The notes under the pieces: generated by a model
What the model was told of the DNA's origin: nothing
Database searches by the model: none
Seen by the model: the letters and a program-made list of their open reading frames with translations, nothing else
Translations under genes and position numbers: made by a program
Shown: in pieces, positions 7,091 through 13,585 of the stretch
How positions within the stretch are numbered: position 1 is the stretch's first letter
How the letters are laid out: each line of letters begins with the position of its first letter
DNA from: Urinicoccus sp.
GTDB taxonomy: Bacteria; Bacillota; Clostridia; Tissierellales; Peptoniphilaceae
DNA length: 13,585 nucleotides
Reading direction: 5' to 3'
Assembly (NCBI GenBank): GCA_029983435.1
Contig: JASBZN010000021.1
Span: forward strand, 1-13,585

Positions 7091-7097
7091 TCACCCC
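7091..7097 (-). promoter_or_regulatory. Ribosome binding site that fixes the mreD start
   Basis: On the minus strand this reads GGGGTGA, 4 nt before the ATG at 7084-7086, and it contains the TGA stop of mreC. It favours the ATG over an upstream in-frame TTG at 7105-7107. Confidence 0.6.
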
Positions 7098-7927
7098 ACC
7101 ACAACAAATACTTGATAGATTTTCTTGAAGTTCACTGCTGGCTTTAAGGTCACTTCTTGAATCATCTTTTCTTCATCTCGGTTGACTTTATCCACCGTTC
7201 CTAGATAGACTTCCCCGCGGTAGAGGTCGCCAATTCCTGATGTAATAAGGCGGTCTCCAGGAACAATATCACCCAAGTCATCATAGCTGTGGCCTCTTAA
7301 GAGATCCTTAGAAGTCCCCCTTAAAATGCCCCCTTCTTGGTTCCGAATATTTTTAAAGGCAACCGATTGATTTTCGTTAATAATACTAGACACCTTGGCC
7401 CAGTTGTCTCCAACTTCAATAACCCGTCCCACCAGGCCCTGGGCAATAATCCCTTGGGGGTCGTCGACACCTACTAAGACGGTGGCGTTTTTCTTGACGC
7501 CAGCTCGGGTTCCCTTGTTAATTTGAAAAACTGAAAAATAATCGCTGGGGTCCTTGCCTATGACCTTGGCTTCCACCAGCTGGTAGTTGGTCGATTTTTT
7601 CAGTTCTGCTGCGGATTGGAGGTAGTCGGTCTGACCAATAATTTGGTTGAGCTTGCGGTTTTCGTCGGATAATCTCGCCACTTCCTTGGTGAGTTCCTTA
7701 TTTTCCTTATAGAGTTTTGGCAAGTGAACCAGGGTCCTGGCTCCTTGTCCCACCCCTTGGCCGATGCTGGATAGGGCCGTTTGCACAGGAGAAGTCACGT
7801 CTAGTAGGAAGCGGTCTAGGGCATGCAAACTGAGCCTACCTGTATTGGTAAAGCCAAATAAAAATAATAAAACTGCCACTGTTCCCAACAAAATGGCTCT
7901 TTGTCGATATTTCTTTAATTTATCCAT
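7091..7927 (-). CDS. mreC: Rod shape-determining protein MreC
   Basis: The protein has 278 residues, normal for MreC. A short basic cytoplasmic tail precedes one membrane helix (about 11-27). A charged coiled-coil follows (about 72-97, rich in K, E and L), then the paired beta-barrel domain (about 115-278). Family-typical segments include VIGKDPSDYF (122-131), NKGTRAGVKKNATV (137-150), GLVGRVIEVG (164-173) and the late GDRLITSGIGDLYRGEVYLG (224-243). MreC lies outside the membrane as a filament or scaffold that activates PBP2-RodA through the pedestal of PBP2. It begins 3 bp after radC. In most Bacillota with this gene order mreB sits between radC and mreC, so its absence here is notable; mreC itself appears intact. 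Confidence 0.95.
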   Translation of the reverse strand: MDKLKKYRQRAILLGTVAVLLFLFGFTNTGRLSLHALDRFLLDVTSPVQTALSSIGQGVGQGARTLVHLPKLYKENKELTKEVARLSDENRKLNQIIGQTDYLQSAAELKKSTNYQLVEAKVIGKDPSDYFSVFQINKGTRAGVKKNATVLVGVDDPQGIIAQGLVGRVIEVGDNWAKVSSIINENQSVAFKNIRNQEGGILRGTSKDLLRGHSYDDLGDIVPGDRLITSGIGDLYRGEVYLGTVDKVNRDEEKMIQEVTLKPAVNFKKIYQVFVVVG

Positions 7928-7930
7928 GGG

Positions 7931-8656
7931 TCAATCCACCATTTCCCCTTTTTCTAAAAAACTATAGTATTGGCTTCCTCCCACAATCAGGTGGTCAATG
8001 ACAGGAATTCCAATTAAATCTCCCACTTGCCTTAGCCTTTTTGTTAAGGCAATATCTTCTTTTGAGGGAGTCACATCCCCTGAGGGATGGTTATGTACTA
8101 AAATTACGCTATGGGCAGATGAAGCTAGGCAATGACGAAAGACATCTCGGGGATGCACTACTGTATAATCCAAGGTCCCTTTACTAAGCCGGTGGACGTT
8201 GATAAGTTCCTTTTTAGTGTTTAAACACAAAAGGACAAATTCCTCCACCAAGCCACAATTTAATTGGCCCAAGACAAAGTCCGCCACCTTTAAGGGACTG
8301 TTGAGCTTATACTTTATGGGCTTATCACTAAAACTCACCCTTTTGGCTAATTCCATACTGGCTAGGATTGTCGCTGCCTTGGCGTCTCCAATTCCCTTAA
8401 TTTCTTCTAGGGTATTTAAGTCAATTTGGCTCAGCTGATAGAGAACACTGGAAGTGTCCTTTTCCCCTTGATGGATTGTGTTGCACTTGGCCAAAATTCT
8501 CTCTGCCAAGCCAAGGGCAGATTCCTTTTGGGTTCCACTTCCTAGGAGGATGGCTAAAAGTTCCCGGTTGGTTAAATTTTCAGGCCCATAAGTTAAGAGC
8601 CTTTCCCGGGGTCTTTCTTCTTTTGGCAAGTGAAGGATAGTATAGGATTCACTCAT
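7931..8656 (-). CDS. radC: RadC family JAB/MPN domain protein
   Basis: The protein has 241 residues, full length for the family. The N-terminal part has the PRERLLTYGPENLTNRELLA segment (16-35). A helix-hairpin-helix lies at about 83-106, with IKGIGDAKAATILA (86-99). The C-terminal JAMM/MPN domain has the metal-binding set H188-x-H190-x7-S198-x2-D201 (HNHPSGDVTPSKED), with an upstream glutamate at 138 or 139. Family members were once linked to DNA repair, but that role is disputed; the fold suggests a zinc-dependent hydrolase or a DNA-binding role. The start overlaps the maf stop by 8 bp, with an AGAGGA site inside maf. Maf-RadC followed by mre genes is a classic Bacillota order. Nothing in the sequence looks damaged. 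Confidence 0.95.
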   Translation of the reverse strand: MSESYTILHLPKEERPRERLLTYGPENLTNRELLAILLGSGTQKESALGLAERILAKCNTIHQGEKDTSSVLYQLSQIDLNTLEEIKGIGDAKAATILASMELAKRVSFSDKPIKYKLNSPLKVADFVLGQLNCGLVEEFVLLCLNTKKELINVHRLSKGTLDYTVVHPRDVFRHCLASSAHSVILVHNHPSGDVTPSKEDIALTKRLRQVGDLIGIPVIDHLIVGGSQYYSFLEKGEMVD

Positions 8657-9203
8657 CTTTCAGGTCCTCTAAATAGCTACATACCTTTGTAGGTAGGCCA
8701 ATGACATTATTAATATCCCCTTGAAGGTCTTTAACAAATTCTGCTCCCTTTCCTTGAATGGCATAGGCTCCAGCCTTATCTTCCCATTCTCCGCTGACTA
8801 GATAAGCCTCCAACTCCTGGTCTGTCAACTCTTTAAAGCACACGGAGCTCACGTCGTAGTCAATAATCTTAAGCTTTTTATCCAAGCAAACCAAGGCAAA
8901 GCCCGTATAAACTTGGTGGGTCTTGCCAGAAAGTTCTTCCAGCATGGCCCGGGCTTCTTCTAGACTTTCTGCCTTGCCGTAGACCTTGCCCTCCCTATAG
9001 ACCATGGTATCTGCTCCAAGAACCAAGTCTTGGGGATGATTTTCTGCAACTTTTTTTGCCTTTTCAAAGGCCAGACCCATCACCATACTTTGGGGGCTCT
9101 TTCCCTCTTTTTTTTCCTCAATATCTGCTTTTTCCACAGTAAATGTGTAGGAAAATTTATTTAATAAATCAATTCTTCTTTGTGAACCACTGGCTAATAT
9201 CAT
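8649..9203 (-). CDS. maf: Maf family nucleoside triphosphate pyrophosphatase
   Basis: The protein has 184 residues. Maf proteins hydrolyse dTTP, UTP and modified pyrimidine nucleotides to monophosphates and may sanitise the pool; overexpression inhibits septation in Bacillus. Motifs are the N-terminal ILASGSQRR (2-10), VLGADTMV (61-68) with catalytic D65, YGKAES (75-80), SGKTHQVYTG (92-101) and AGAYAIQGKGAEFV (144-157), then GDINNVIGLP (162-171). This set fits the dTTP/UTP (YhdE-like) subgroup. The gene starts 2 bp after the Gx-family gene with a strong AAGGAGT site. Its position at the head of the shape and division genes is typical of Bacillota. Confidence 0.95.
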   Translation of the reverse strand: MILASGSQRRIDLLNKFSYTFTVEKADIEEKKEGKSPQSMVMGLAFEKAKKVAENHPQDLVLGADTMVYREGKVYGKAESLEEARAMLEELSGKTHQVYTGFALVCLDKKLKIIDYDVSSVCFKELTDQELEAYLVSGEWEDKAGAYAIQGKGAEFVKDLQGDINNVIGLPTKVCSYLEDLKDE

Positions 9204-9205
9204 GT

Positions 9206-9724
9206 TTACTCCTTAAAGTAAATTTTATTTTTCTTCATCATATCCACAATAAAGTTGGACCCTAGCCCAACAAAAAAGCCTGTAAAAATCCCCAAGAGTA
9301 GCAAAAGGGGAAGGTAGGCAAAAATCCGCCAGTTTGAAATAATGACGGCGGCAACACTAACCTGGCCAAGGTTATGAAAGCTAGCTCCAATTAAACTGAC
9401 ACCGATACTGGATATCTTTGGCCTCAACCAAGAAATTGCCCCAATCATGGCCAAGCAAGAAAAAATACTTCCCGTAAAGCTATAGAAAAAAGACATGACA
9501 TTCCCTGTAACCAGCATCAAAAGAACGCTCTTTAAAGCGGCTACAAGAAAGCCCTCTTTCTTTCCAAAAACCAAGAGGCTGGTTAAGACCACGACATTGG
9601 AGAGGCCCAGTCTGGCTCCAGGTACGGGAATGGGAAGAGGTATCATGGTTTCTACAAAACCTACAGCAACTCCCAAGGCCACTAAAAGAGATAAAAAGAC
9701 CATTTTTTTTACCTGTCCTGTCAT
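9206..9724 (-). CDS. Gx transporter family / heptaprenyl diphosphate synthase component I-like membrane protein
   Basis: This 172-residue protein is strongly hydrophobic, with about five membrane segments (roughly 8-27, 43-54, 60-82, 85-100 and 135-156). The family signature is PLPIPVPGARLGLSN (29-43), supported by GASFHNLGQ (113-121). It matches the Gx/Hpre_diP_synt_I family (PF07456), whose substrate is not settled; older annotation as a heptaprenyl diphosphate synthase subunit is probably misleading for a membrane protein like this. The N-terminus MTGQVKKM is basic and cytoplasmic by the positive-inside rule. It sits 3 bp after the NusG-II protein gene and 2 bp before maf, with a GAGGTAG site. 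The NusG-II/Gx pair recurs in anaerobic Bacillota, which suggests a shared function. Confidence 0.85.
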   Translation of the reverse strand: MTGQVKKMVFLSLLVALGVAVGFVETMIPLPIPVPGARLGLSNVVVLTSLLVFGKKEGFLVAALKSVLLMLVTGNVMSFFYSFTGSIFSCLAMIGAISWLRPKISSIGVSLIGASFHNLGQVSVAAVIISNWRIFAYLPLLLLLGIFTGFFVGLGSNFIVDMMKKNKIYFKE

Positions 9725-9727
9725 ACG

Positions 9728-10111
9728 CTACCTCACCAGTAAATCCAAGTCATCAGGAGATTTTTTATCTGCCTTCACTTCCACTAAAAACTCATGAGGT
9801 AGACAAATAATGGTTTCCCCAACCTGGTAGATGGGAGCCATATGGACGCAAATTTGGTCTCGGCAATTGGATTCTTTTACCCAGACCTTGCCATCTTCCA
9901 CAATGAGGTCATTTTCTCCCAGCTTCGTTTTAAAGTGAAAGGTCTCTTTCTTTTGTCCCGGGACTAAGTCGATTCGCTTTACCTCCTGGCCAGAAATCTG
10001 CACACTGACATACCTTCTTCCTTCATCTTTGATGGCGTGGCCTGTTAAGTAAAAGAGCAAGAGACTTATCCCAATAATTACTCCTAAAACAATTTTATCT
10101 CCCTTAACCAT
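9728..10111 (-). CDS. Membrane-anchored NusG domain II protein
   Basis: The protein has 127 residues. One hydrophobic segment (about 7-23) anchors or exports the protein, and the rest is a small beta domain on the outer face. The conserved block NCRDQICVH (82-90) followed by GETIICLPHEFLVEV (98-112), with C83, C88, H90 and C103, matches NusG domain II proteins (PF07009). Despite the name it lacks the NusG KOW and NGN domains and is not a transcription factor. The cysteines might bind a metal or form a disulfide; this is inference. It is the first gene after the promoter at 10132-10140 and has a strong GGAGGGAG site close to the ATG, with a short leader of about 15 nt. It heads the operon and directly precedes the Gx-family gene. 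Confidence 0.85.
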   Translation of the reverse strand: MVKGDKIVLGVIIGISLLLFYLTGHAIKDEGRRYVSVQISGQEVKRIDLVPGQKKETFHFKTKLGENDLIVEDGKVWVKESNCRDQICVHMAPIYQVGETIICLPHEFLVEVKADKKSPDDLDLLVR

Positions 10112-10131
10112 GTCTCCCTCCGGTGCCCTTT

Positions 10132-10140
10132 ATTATACCA
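10132..10140 (-). promoter_or_regulatory. Extended -10 promoter for the NusG-II...rng operon
   Basis: On the minus strand this reads TGGTATAAT: a perfect TATAAT box with the TGn extension. No good -35 box is found; the best hexamer at 17-bp spacing is TTTCTC. The predicted transcription start is about 7 nt downstream, near 10125-10128, giving a leader of about 15 nt with the GGAGGG site. It lies in the only gap longer than 20 bp in the window. Confidence 0.75.
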
Positions 10141-10156
10141 CATTCCCTCCAAGAGA

Positions 10157-10187
10157 GAAAAGGAAGGAGACGACTTTATCTCCTTCC
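10157..10187 (-). terminator. Rho-independent terminator after gatB
   Basis: On the minus strand a perfect 9-bp stem, GGAAGGAGA / TCTCCTTCC, encloses an 8-nt loop and is followed by TTTTCTCTCTT. The stem is at 10162-10170 and 10179-10187. It lies about 25 bp past the gatB stop and ends the ligA-gatCAB unit. The pyrimidine tract is interrupted by C, so termination may be incomplete. Confidence 0.8.
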
Positions 10188-10211
10188 CGACTTCCTTTTA
10201 AAAACTCCTTC

Positions 10212-11636
10212 TTAAAGGGCTTTTATTTTTTCTGCCAAGAGTTTGTTCACCACTTGAGGGTTGGCCTTGCCCTTGGATTTTTTCATTACTTGGCCCACTA
10301 AGAAGCCAATGACCCGGTCTTTGCCTGCCTTGATTTGTTCAATGCTTTCAGGGTTTTCTTTCAAGACTTCATCGACAAAGCTTTCCATTGCAGAGGTGTC
10401 TTGCATTTGCAAAAGTCCCATCTTTTCCACCAAGTCTTTGGGTTTTCCCCCTTCTTCAAACATGGCTCTTAGAACTTTTTTCCCAGCATTGTTGTTGATC
10501 TTCCCATCCTTAACCAAGTTTAAAAGATCCGCTAAATCCTTGGCTTCAAAGGGTACGTGGAAGCCCTCTTCTAGGTCCACTCGTCGTAGAACTTCCCCCA
10601 TGACCCAGTTGGATAGCATGGTGTAGTCTTTAAATTCTCCTGCTAGGTCTTCATAGTAGTCTGCCAAGTCCTTGGTACTCGTCAAGACTTGGGCATCGTA
10701 ATCTGGTAGTTGGAAGTCCCGAACAAAGCGTTCCTTCCTTTTCTTGGGAAGCTCTGGCATCCGATCAAAAATCTTTTCCAACCATTCTTGAGAAACATAA
10801 AGAGGTGGCAAGTCCCCTTCTGGTACAAAGCGATAGTCGTTTTCTGTATATTTTACCCGCATAAGGACAGTTTCTGTCTTAACATCGTCCCAACGACGGG
10901 TGGTTTTCTTTTCCTTTTCCCCTGCTTCCATTAATTGGATTTGTCGCTTGGTTTCAAAGTCAATGGCCCGGCCCACTGCCCGAAAAGAGTTGAGGTTTTT
11001 AATTTCCGCAATGGCGGATCTTTCTCCTGTTTCTAAATCTTCGATATTGATATTCACATCGCACCGCATGGATCCTTCTTCCATCTTACAATCCGAAATA
11101 TCCAAATAGCGAAGGGTAGACCGAATAGCCTCTAAGAAGGCCTTGGCTTCTTCTCCAGAAGACATGTCTGGGTCAGAGACAATTTCAATCAAAGGAACGC
11201 CACACCGGTTGTAGTCCATTAGGGTATCTCTTTCATCCGAGTGAAGGGCTTTTCCCGTGTCCTCTTCGATTTGTATTTGATGAATACCAATCTTTTTAGG
11301 GCCATTTTCTGTTTCAATTTCCACATAGCCGTTGTTACAAAGGGCGTGTTGGTTTTGGGTTAATTGGTAGCCCTTGACCAAGTCGGGATAAAAGTAATTT
11401 TTCCTTTCAAAGACGCTTTTTTCATGAATGGTACAGTGAAAGGCCTTCCCTGCCATGGCAGCATACTCGACAACTTCCTTATTTAAAACAGGGAGAGCTC
11501 CTGGCATTCCCAAACATACTGGGCAAACCCGCGTGTTGGGCTCTCCACCATATTTATTTTCACAACCACAAAAAGCCTTGGTCTTTGTGGATAGCTCTAC
11601 GTGAATTTCTAGTCCTACAATTGTTTTATAGCTCAT
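10212..11636 (-). CDS. gatB: Asp/Glu-tRNA amidotransferase subunit B
   Basis: The protein has 474 residues, full length. GatB binds misacylated Glu-tRNA(Gln) or Asp-tRNA(Asn), phosphorylates the acyl group with ATP and receives ammonia from GatA. The N-terminal cradle starts at TIVGLEIHVEL (5-15) and carries a zinc-type set C23-x-C25...C38-x2-C41. Other family marks are FYPDLVKGYQLTQ (82-94), MEEGSMRCDVNIN (185-197) and RFVPEGDLPPL (269-279). The YqeY-like tail domain covers about 325-474 and ends with VGQVMKKSKGKANPQVVNKLL (447-467). The start overlaps the gatA stop by 11 bp with a GGAAGGG site inside gatA. The presence of GatCAB implies that the organism makes Gln-tRNA and/or Asn-tRNA indirectly. 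Confidence 0.97.
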   Translation of the reverse strand: MSYKTIVGLEIHVELSTKTKAFCGCENKYGGEPNTRVCPVCLGMPGALPVLNKEVVEYAAMAGKAFHCTIHEKSVFERKNYFYPDLVKGYQLTQNQHALCNNGYVEIETENGPKKIGIHQIQIEEDTGKALHSDERDTLMDYNRCGVPLIEIVSDPDMSSGEEAKAFLEAIRSTLRYLDISDCKMEEGSMRCDVNINIEDLETGERSAIAEIKNLNSFRAVGRAIDFETKRQIQLMEAGEKEKKTTRRWDDVKTETVLMRVKYTENDYRFVPEGDLPPLYVSQEWLEKIFDRMPELPKKRKERFVRDFQLPDYDAQVLTSTKDLADYYEDLAGEFKDYTMLSNWVMGEVLRRVDLEEGFHVPFEAKDLADLLNLVKDGKINNNAGKKVLRAMFEEGGKPKDLVEKMGLLQMQDTSAMESFVDEVLKENPESIEQIKAGKDRVIGFLVGQVMKKSKGKANPQVVNKLLAEKIKAL

Positions 11637-13056
11637 TTTTTACCATCCCTTCCAAGACCTTTCCATAGGAAAGACATAAATCATCCTTAAAGCGATTTGC
11701 AGTTACTTGTAACCCCATTGAAAGACCATTTCCTAGGGGATAGGGAATCGTCAAAGCTGGTAACCCTGCAATATTTACAGGAACAGTACAAAGGTCTGAC
11801 TGGTAAATTTCCACTGGGGAAAGACTTTCATCAATCCGGTAAGGTTTTACAGGATAGGTTGGAGAGAGAACCACATCATAGTCCTTAAAGATTTTATCGA
11901 AGTCATCTATAATCCCATGACGAACTTGCAGGGCTTTTTCATAGTATTCCTTGGCTAAGTCTAAAGATAGGATATGGGTTCCCACCATAATCCGACGTTT
12001 TACTTCGTTGCCAAAGCCCTCGCTACGAGACTTGATAAACATTTCATTGACATTGTCAAAATCTTCTGTTCGATGGCCATAGCGAAGACCATCATACCTG
12101 CTTAGGTTAGGAGCAACTTCCCCGTTGACTAAAATATGGTAGACAATAATTCCGTATTGAATATTTTTACTTTCCACCCGGTCCACTTGTGCTCCCTTGG
12201 TCCGAAGTGCCTCAACCACTTTTTCATAGGCTTTTTTAATGTCTTCATCCATGTCCATATCCATCTGACAATCCACCAAGGCGATTTTCATGGAACTTAA
12301 ATCCATGTCTTCAAGTTTTTTAAAAGCTTGATTTCCCAAAGCAGTGGCATCTTTTGGGTCTGAACCCTCCATCACATCAAATAAAAGACGGATGTCTTCT
12401 AGGTTTTTTCCAATCACCCCTGGTTGGTCAAAGGTGTTGGCCATGGAAGCAACGCCAGACCGAGAAATCGAACCATAGGTGGGTTTCATTCCTGGTAGGC
12501 CACAGAAACAAGCTGGTTGGCGAACACTTCCCCCTGTATCGGTTCCCACAGCTAAAAGGCAGGAATCCATAGCCACAGAAGCAGCTGCTCCTCCACTGGA
12601 TCCTCCAGCAACAAGTTCTGTGTTGAGAGGGTTTTTCGTAACGCCAAAGTAAGAGTGCTTGGTATCTGACCCCATGGCAAACTCATCCATGTTGGTCTTT
12701 CCAATAATGACCCCGTCTTGGGCCAAAATCTTATCTACCAAACTTGCTTGGTAGGGTGGAACAAAGTCTTCCAACATCTTAGAGGCGCAAGTCATCTTAA
12801 CATTTTCAATGGCAATATTGTCCTTAATGGAAATGGGGACACCAAAAAGAGCGCCTAATTCTTCCTTGTTCTTAAGCTTTTGGTCTAGGCGTTTTGCCGT
12901 TTCTAGGGCCAAATCTTCTGTAATGGTAATATAGGCATTCAAGTCCTTGTTTTTTTCCTTGCTTTCTTCCAGGAGGCCTTGAATATATTCTGTAACCGTG
13001 AAAGCTCCCGTCTTATATTTTTCAATGAGTTCCTTTACAGATTGTATCTTTTCCAT
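11626..13056 (-). CDS. gatA: Asp/Glu-tRNA amidotransferase subunit A (amidase)
   Basis: The protein has 476 residues, normal length. GatA hydrolyses glutamine and channels ammonia to GatB. It is an amidase-signature enzyme with a Ser-cisSer-Lys triad: K78 in PISIKDNIA (74-82), cis-S153 in GGSSGG (151-156) and nucleophile S177 in GTDTGGSVRQPA (171-182). These spacings equal those of the S. aureus enzyme (K79, S154, S178). The residue after the GGSSGG stretch is Ala where many homologues have Ser; this is probably neutral. A short acidic and Met-rich stretch (CQMDMDMDEDIKK, 263-275) is a lineage detail. An AGGAGG site precedes the ATG, 8 bp after gatC. The operon order gatC-gatA-gatB is standard for Bacillota. 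Confidence 0.97.
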   Translation of the reverse strand: MEKIQSVKELIEKYKTGAFTVTEYIQGLLEESKEKNKDLNAYITITEDLALETAKRLDQKLKNKEELGALFGVPISIKDNIAIENVKMTCASKMLEDFVPPYQASLVDKILAQDGVIIGKTNMDEFAMGSDTKHSYFGVTKNPLNTELVAGGSSGGAAASVAMDSCLLAVGTDTGGSVRQPACFCGLPGMKPTYGSISRSGVASMANTFDQPGVIGKNLEDIRLLFDVMEGSDPKDATALGNQAFKKLEDMDLSSMKIALVDCQMDMDMDEDIKKAYEKVVEALRTKGAQVDRVESKNIQYGIIVYHILVNGEVAPNLSRYDGLRYGHRTEDFDNVNEMFIKSRSEGFGNEVKRRIMVGTHILSLDLAKEYYEKALQVRHGIIDDFDKIFKDYDVVLSPTYPVKPYRIDESLSPVEIYQSDLCTVPVNIAGLPALTIPYPLGNGLSMGLQVTANRFKDDLCLSYGKVLEGMVKNEL

Positions 13057-13064
13057 ACTTCCTC

Positions 13065-13343
13065 CTAGTCTACGTAACGGATAATTTCAAAATAACCGTA
13101 CTTTTCAGCTTGGGTATTTTTCGTAGCTTGGTCTTGACCCAGGCTCTCTTTGACTTCATCTTCCCTGAGATGGGATTCCATGTCATTTACTTGAAACACC
13201 ATGGTGTCCTCTGTTGGGACTTGGCGAATTTGATCCACAAAATCCATGGTTTCAGAAAAGAAACCAGAAAATTGGTCCAATTCTTCCTCCGTAAAATCTA
13301 ACATGGCAATATTTGCTATGTGTTTGATTTCTTCTTTTTTCAT
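13065..13343 (-). CDS. gatC: Asp/Glu-tRNA amidotransferase subunit C
   Basis: The protein has 92 residues, the usual size. GatC wraps around the GatA-GatB interface and stabilises the complex. The helix pair IKHIANIAMLDFTEEELDQF (6-25) and the following FFSETMDFVDQIRQV (28-42), leading to a flexible VPTEDT segment, match the family. The remainder includes MESHLREDEVKESLGQDQA, the equivalent of the usual LREDEV motif. The ATG overlaps the ligA stop (ATGA) and has an AAGGAGT site inside ligA, so it is probably translationally coupled to ligase synthesis. Confidence 0.95.
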   Translation of the reverse strand: MKKEEIKHIANIAMLDFTEEELDQFSGFFSETMDFVDQIRQVPTEDTMVFQVNDMESHLREDEVKESLGQDQATKNTQAEKYGYFEIIRYVD

Positions 13344-13585
13344 CTTTCCACTCCTTTATCAACCATCTCTTGATAGTCTTCTTGGTTAATGATTTTAACC
13401 CCTAATTTTTCTGCATCCTTTATCTTAGATCCTGGCTTTTCCCCTGCCAGGACATAGTCTGTATTCTTGCTGACAGATGAAGAGGTCTTGCCTCCAAACT
13501 GGCGAATTTCCTCTTCTACCTCACTCCGCTTTCTAGATAAAGCCCCCGTTAAGACAAAGGTTTTGTCTGTAAAGATTTGCTTTTT
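13340..13585 (-). CDS. ligA: NAD-dependent DNA ligase, C-terminal BRCT fragment (runs off the window)
   Basis: Only the last 81 residues are present, and the gene continues beyond the right edge. The fragment is a BRCT domain: KTFVLTGAL (8-16), a GG turn in RQFGGKTSSSVSKNT (28-42), DYVLAGEKPGSKIKDAEKLG (43-62) and the closing VKIINQEDYQEMV (63-75). The phrase VLAGEKPGSK is highly characteristic of bacterial LigA, which seals nicks in replication and repair using NAD+. The TGA stop overlaps the gatC start. The adenylation, OB, zinc and HhH domains lie outside the window. Linkage of ligA to gatCAB is seen in many Bacillota. Confidence 0.93.
   Translation of the reverse strand, partial: KKQIFTDKTFVLTGALSRKRSEVEEEIRQFGGKTSSSVSKNTDYVLAGEKPGSKIKDAEKLGVKIINQEDYQEMVDKGVER

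Noticed and set aside
7087..7107. A longer MreD from a TTG at 7105-7107.
   Set aside because: It needs a rarer start codon and adds LWWGER ahead of the first membrane helix. The ATG at 7084-7086 has a GGGGTGA site and fits the family length.
10112..10211. A riboswitch, T-box or small RNA in the only real intergenic gap.
   Set aside because: The space between the terminator and the first ATG is too short for a structured leader, and no conserved T-box sequence (TGGNACCGCG-like) is present.
10196..10219. A second hairpin just after the gatB stop (CCTTT/AAAGG with a large loop).
   Set aside because: The stem is only 5 A/T-rich pairs with a long loop and no clear T-tract; the 9-bp hairpin at 10162-10187 is far stronger.
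1..13585. tRNA or rRNA genes, insertion sequences, CRISPR arrays, attachment sites or prophage genes.
   Set aside because: Coding genes fill almost the whole window and no DNA-level direct repeats, inverted-repeat ends, transposase motifs or tRNA-like cloverleafs were seen.

Overview
The window is a gene-dense stretch of a bacterial chromosome in which every supported gene lies on the minus strand, so transcription runs from high to low coordinates. The gene set suggests a low-to-mid-GC Bacillota anaerobe of the Clostridia/Tissierellia type: a GatCAB amidotransferase operon behind ligA, a Maf-RadC-MreC-MreD-PBP2-MinD-like order, the TIGR03960/TIGR03936 pair ahead of RNase G, strong AGGAGG-type ribosome binding sites and purine-rich coding strands. 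A Peptoniphilaceae-like coccus is my best guess. That is an inference from gene content, not a database match.

Region 1 (13585 down to about 10157) is an information-processing operon: the 3' end of ligA (BRCT domain), then gatC, gatA and gatB. These encode the three subunits of the tRNA-dependent amidotransferase that makes Gln-tRNA(Gln) and/or Asn-tRNA(Asn). The genes overlap or nearly touch. The operon ends at a Rho-independent hairpin just after gatB.

Region 2 (about 10140 down to 1) looks like one long operon of at least eleven genes. It starts from an extended -10 promoter (TGGTATAAT) in the only real intergenic gap, which is 100 bp. The order is a NusG-domain-II membrane-anchored protein, a Gx/HepS-like membrane protein, maf, radC, mreC, mreD, a giant class B PBP2 (1094 aa), a MinD-like ATPase, a B12-binding-type radical SAM protein (TIGR03960), its TIGR03936/DUF2344 partner, and the 5' end of RNase G. 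No gap inside it exceeds 17 bp, and several genes overlap by 4 to 35 bp, which suggests translational coupling.

The elongation and division part of the operon is the most interesting. mreB is missing from its usual place between radC and mreC. minC and minE are missing next to the MinD homologue. That homologue has lost the P-loop lysine and both switch-I aspartates but keeps the signature lysine, the Walker B aspartate and a MinD-like C-terminal membrane helix. PBP2 carries about 410 residues between its first N-terminal motif and the rest of the pedestal, including a recognisable internal repeat. Together these point to a remodelled elongasome and Min module, as expected in a coccoid lineage. 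No RNA genes, mobile elements, CRISPR arrays or prophage genes were seen.
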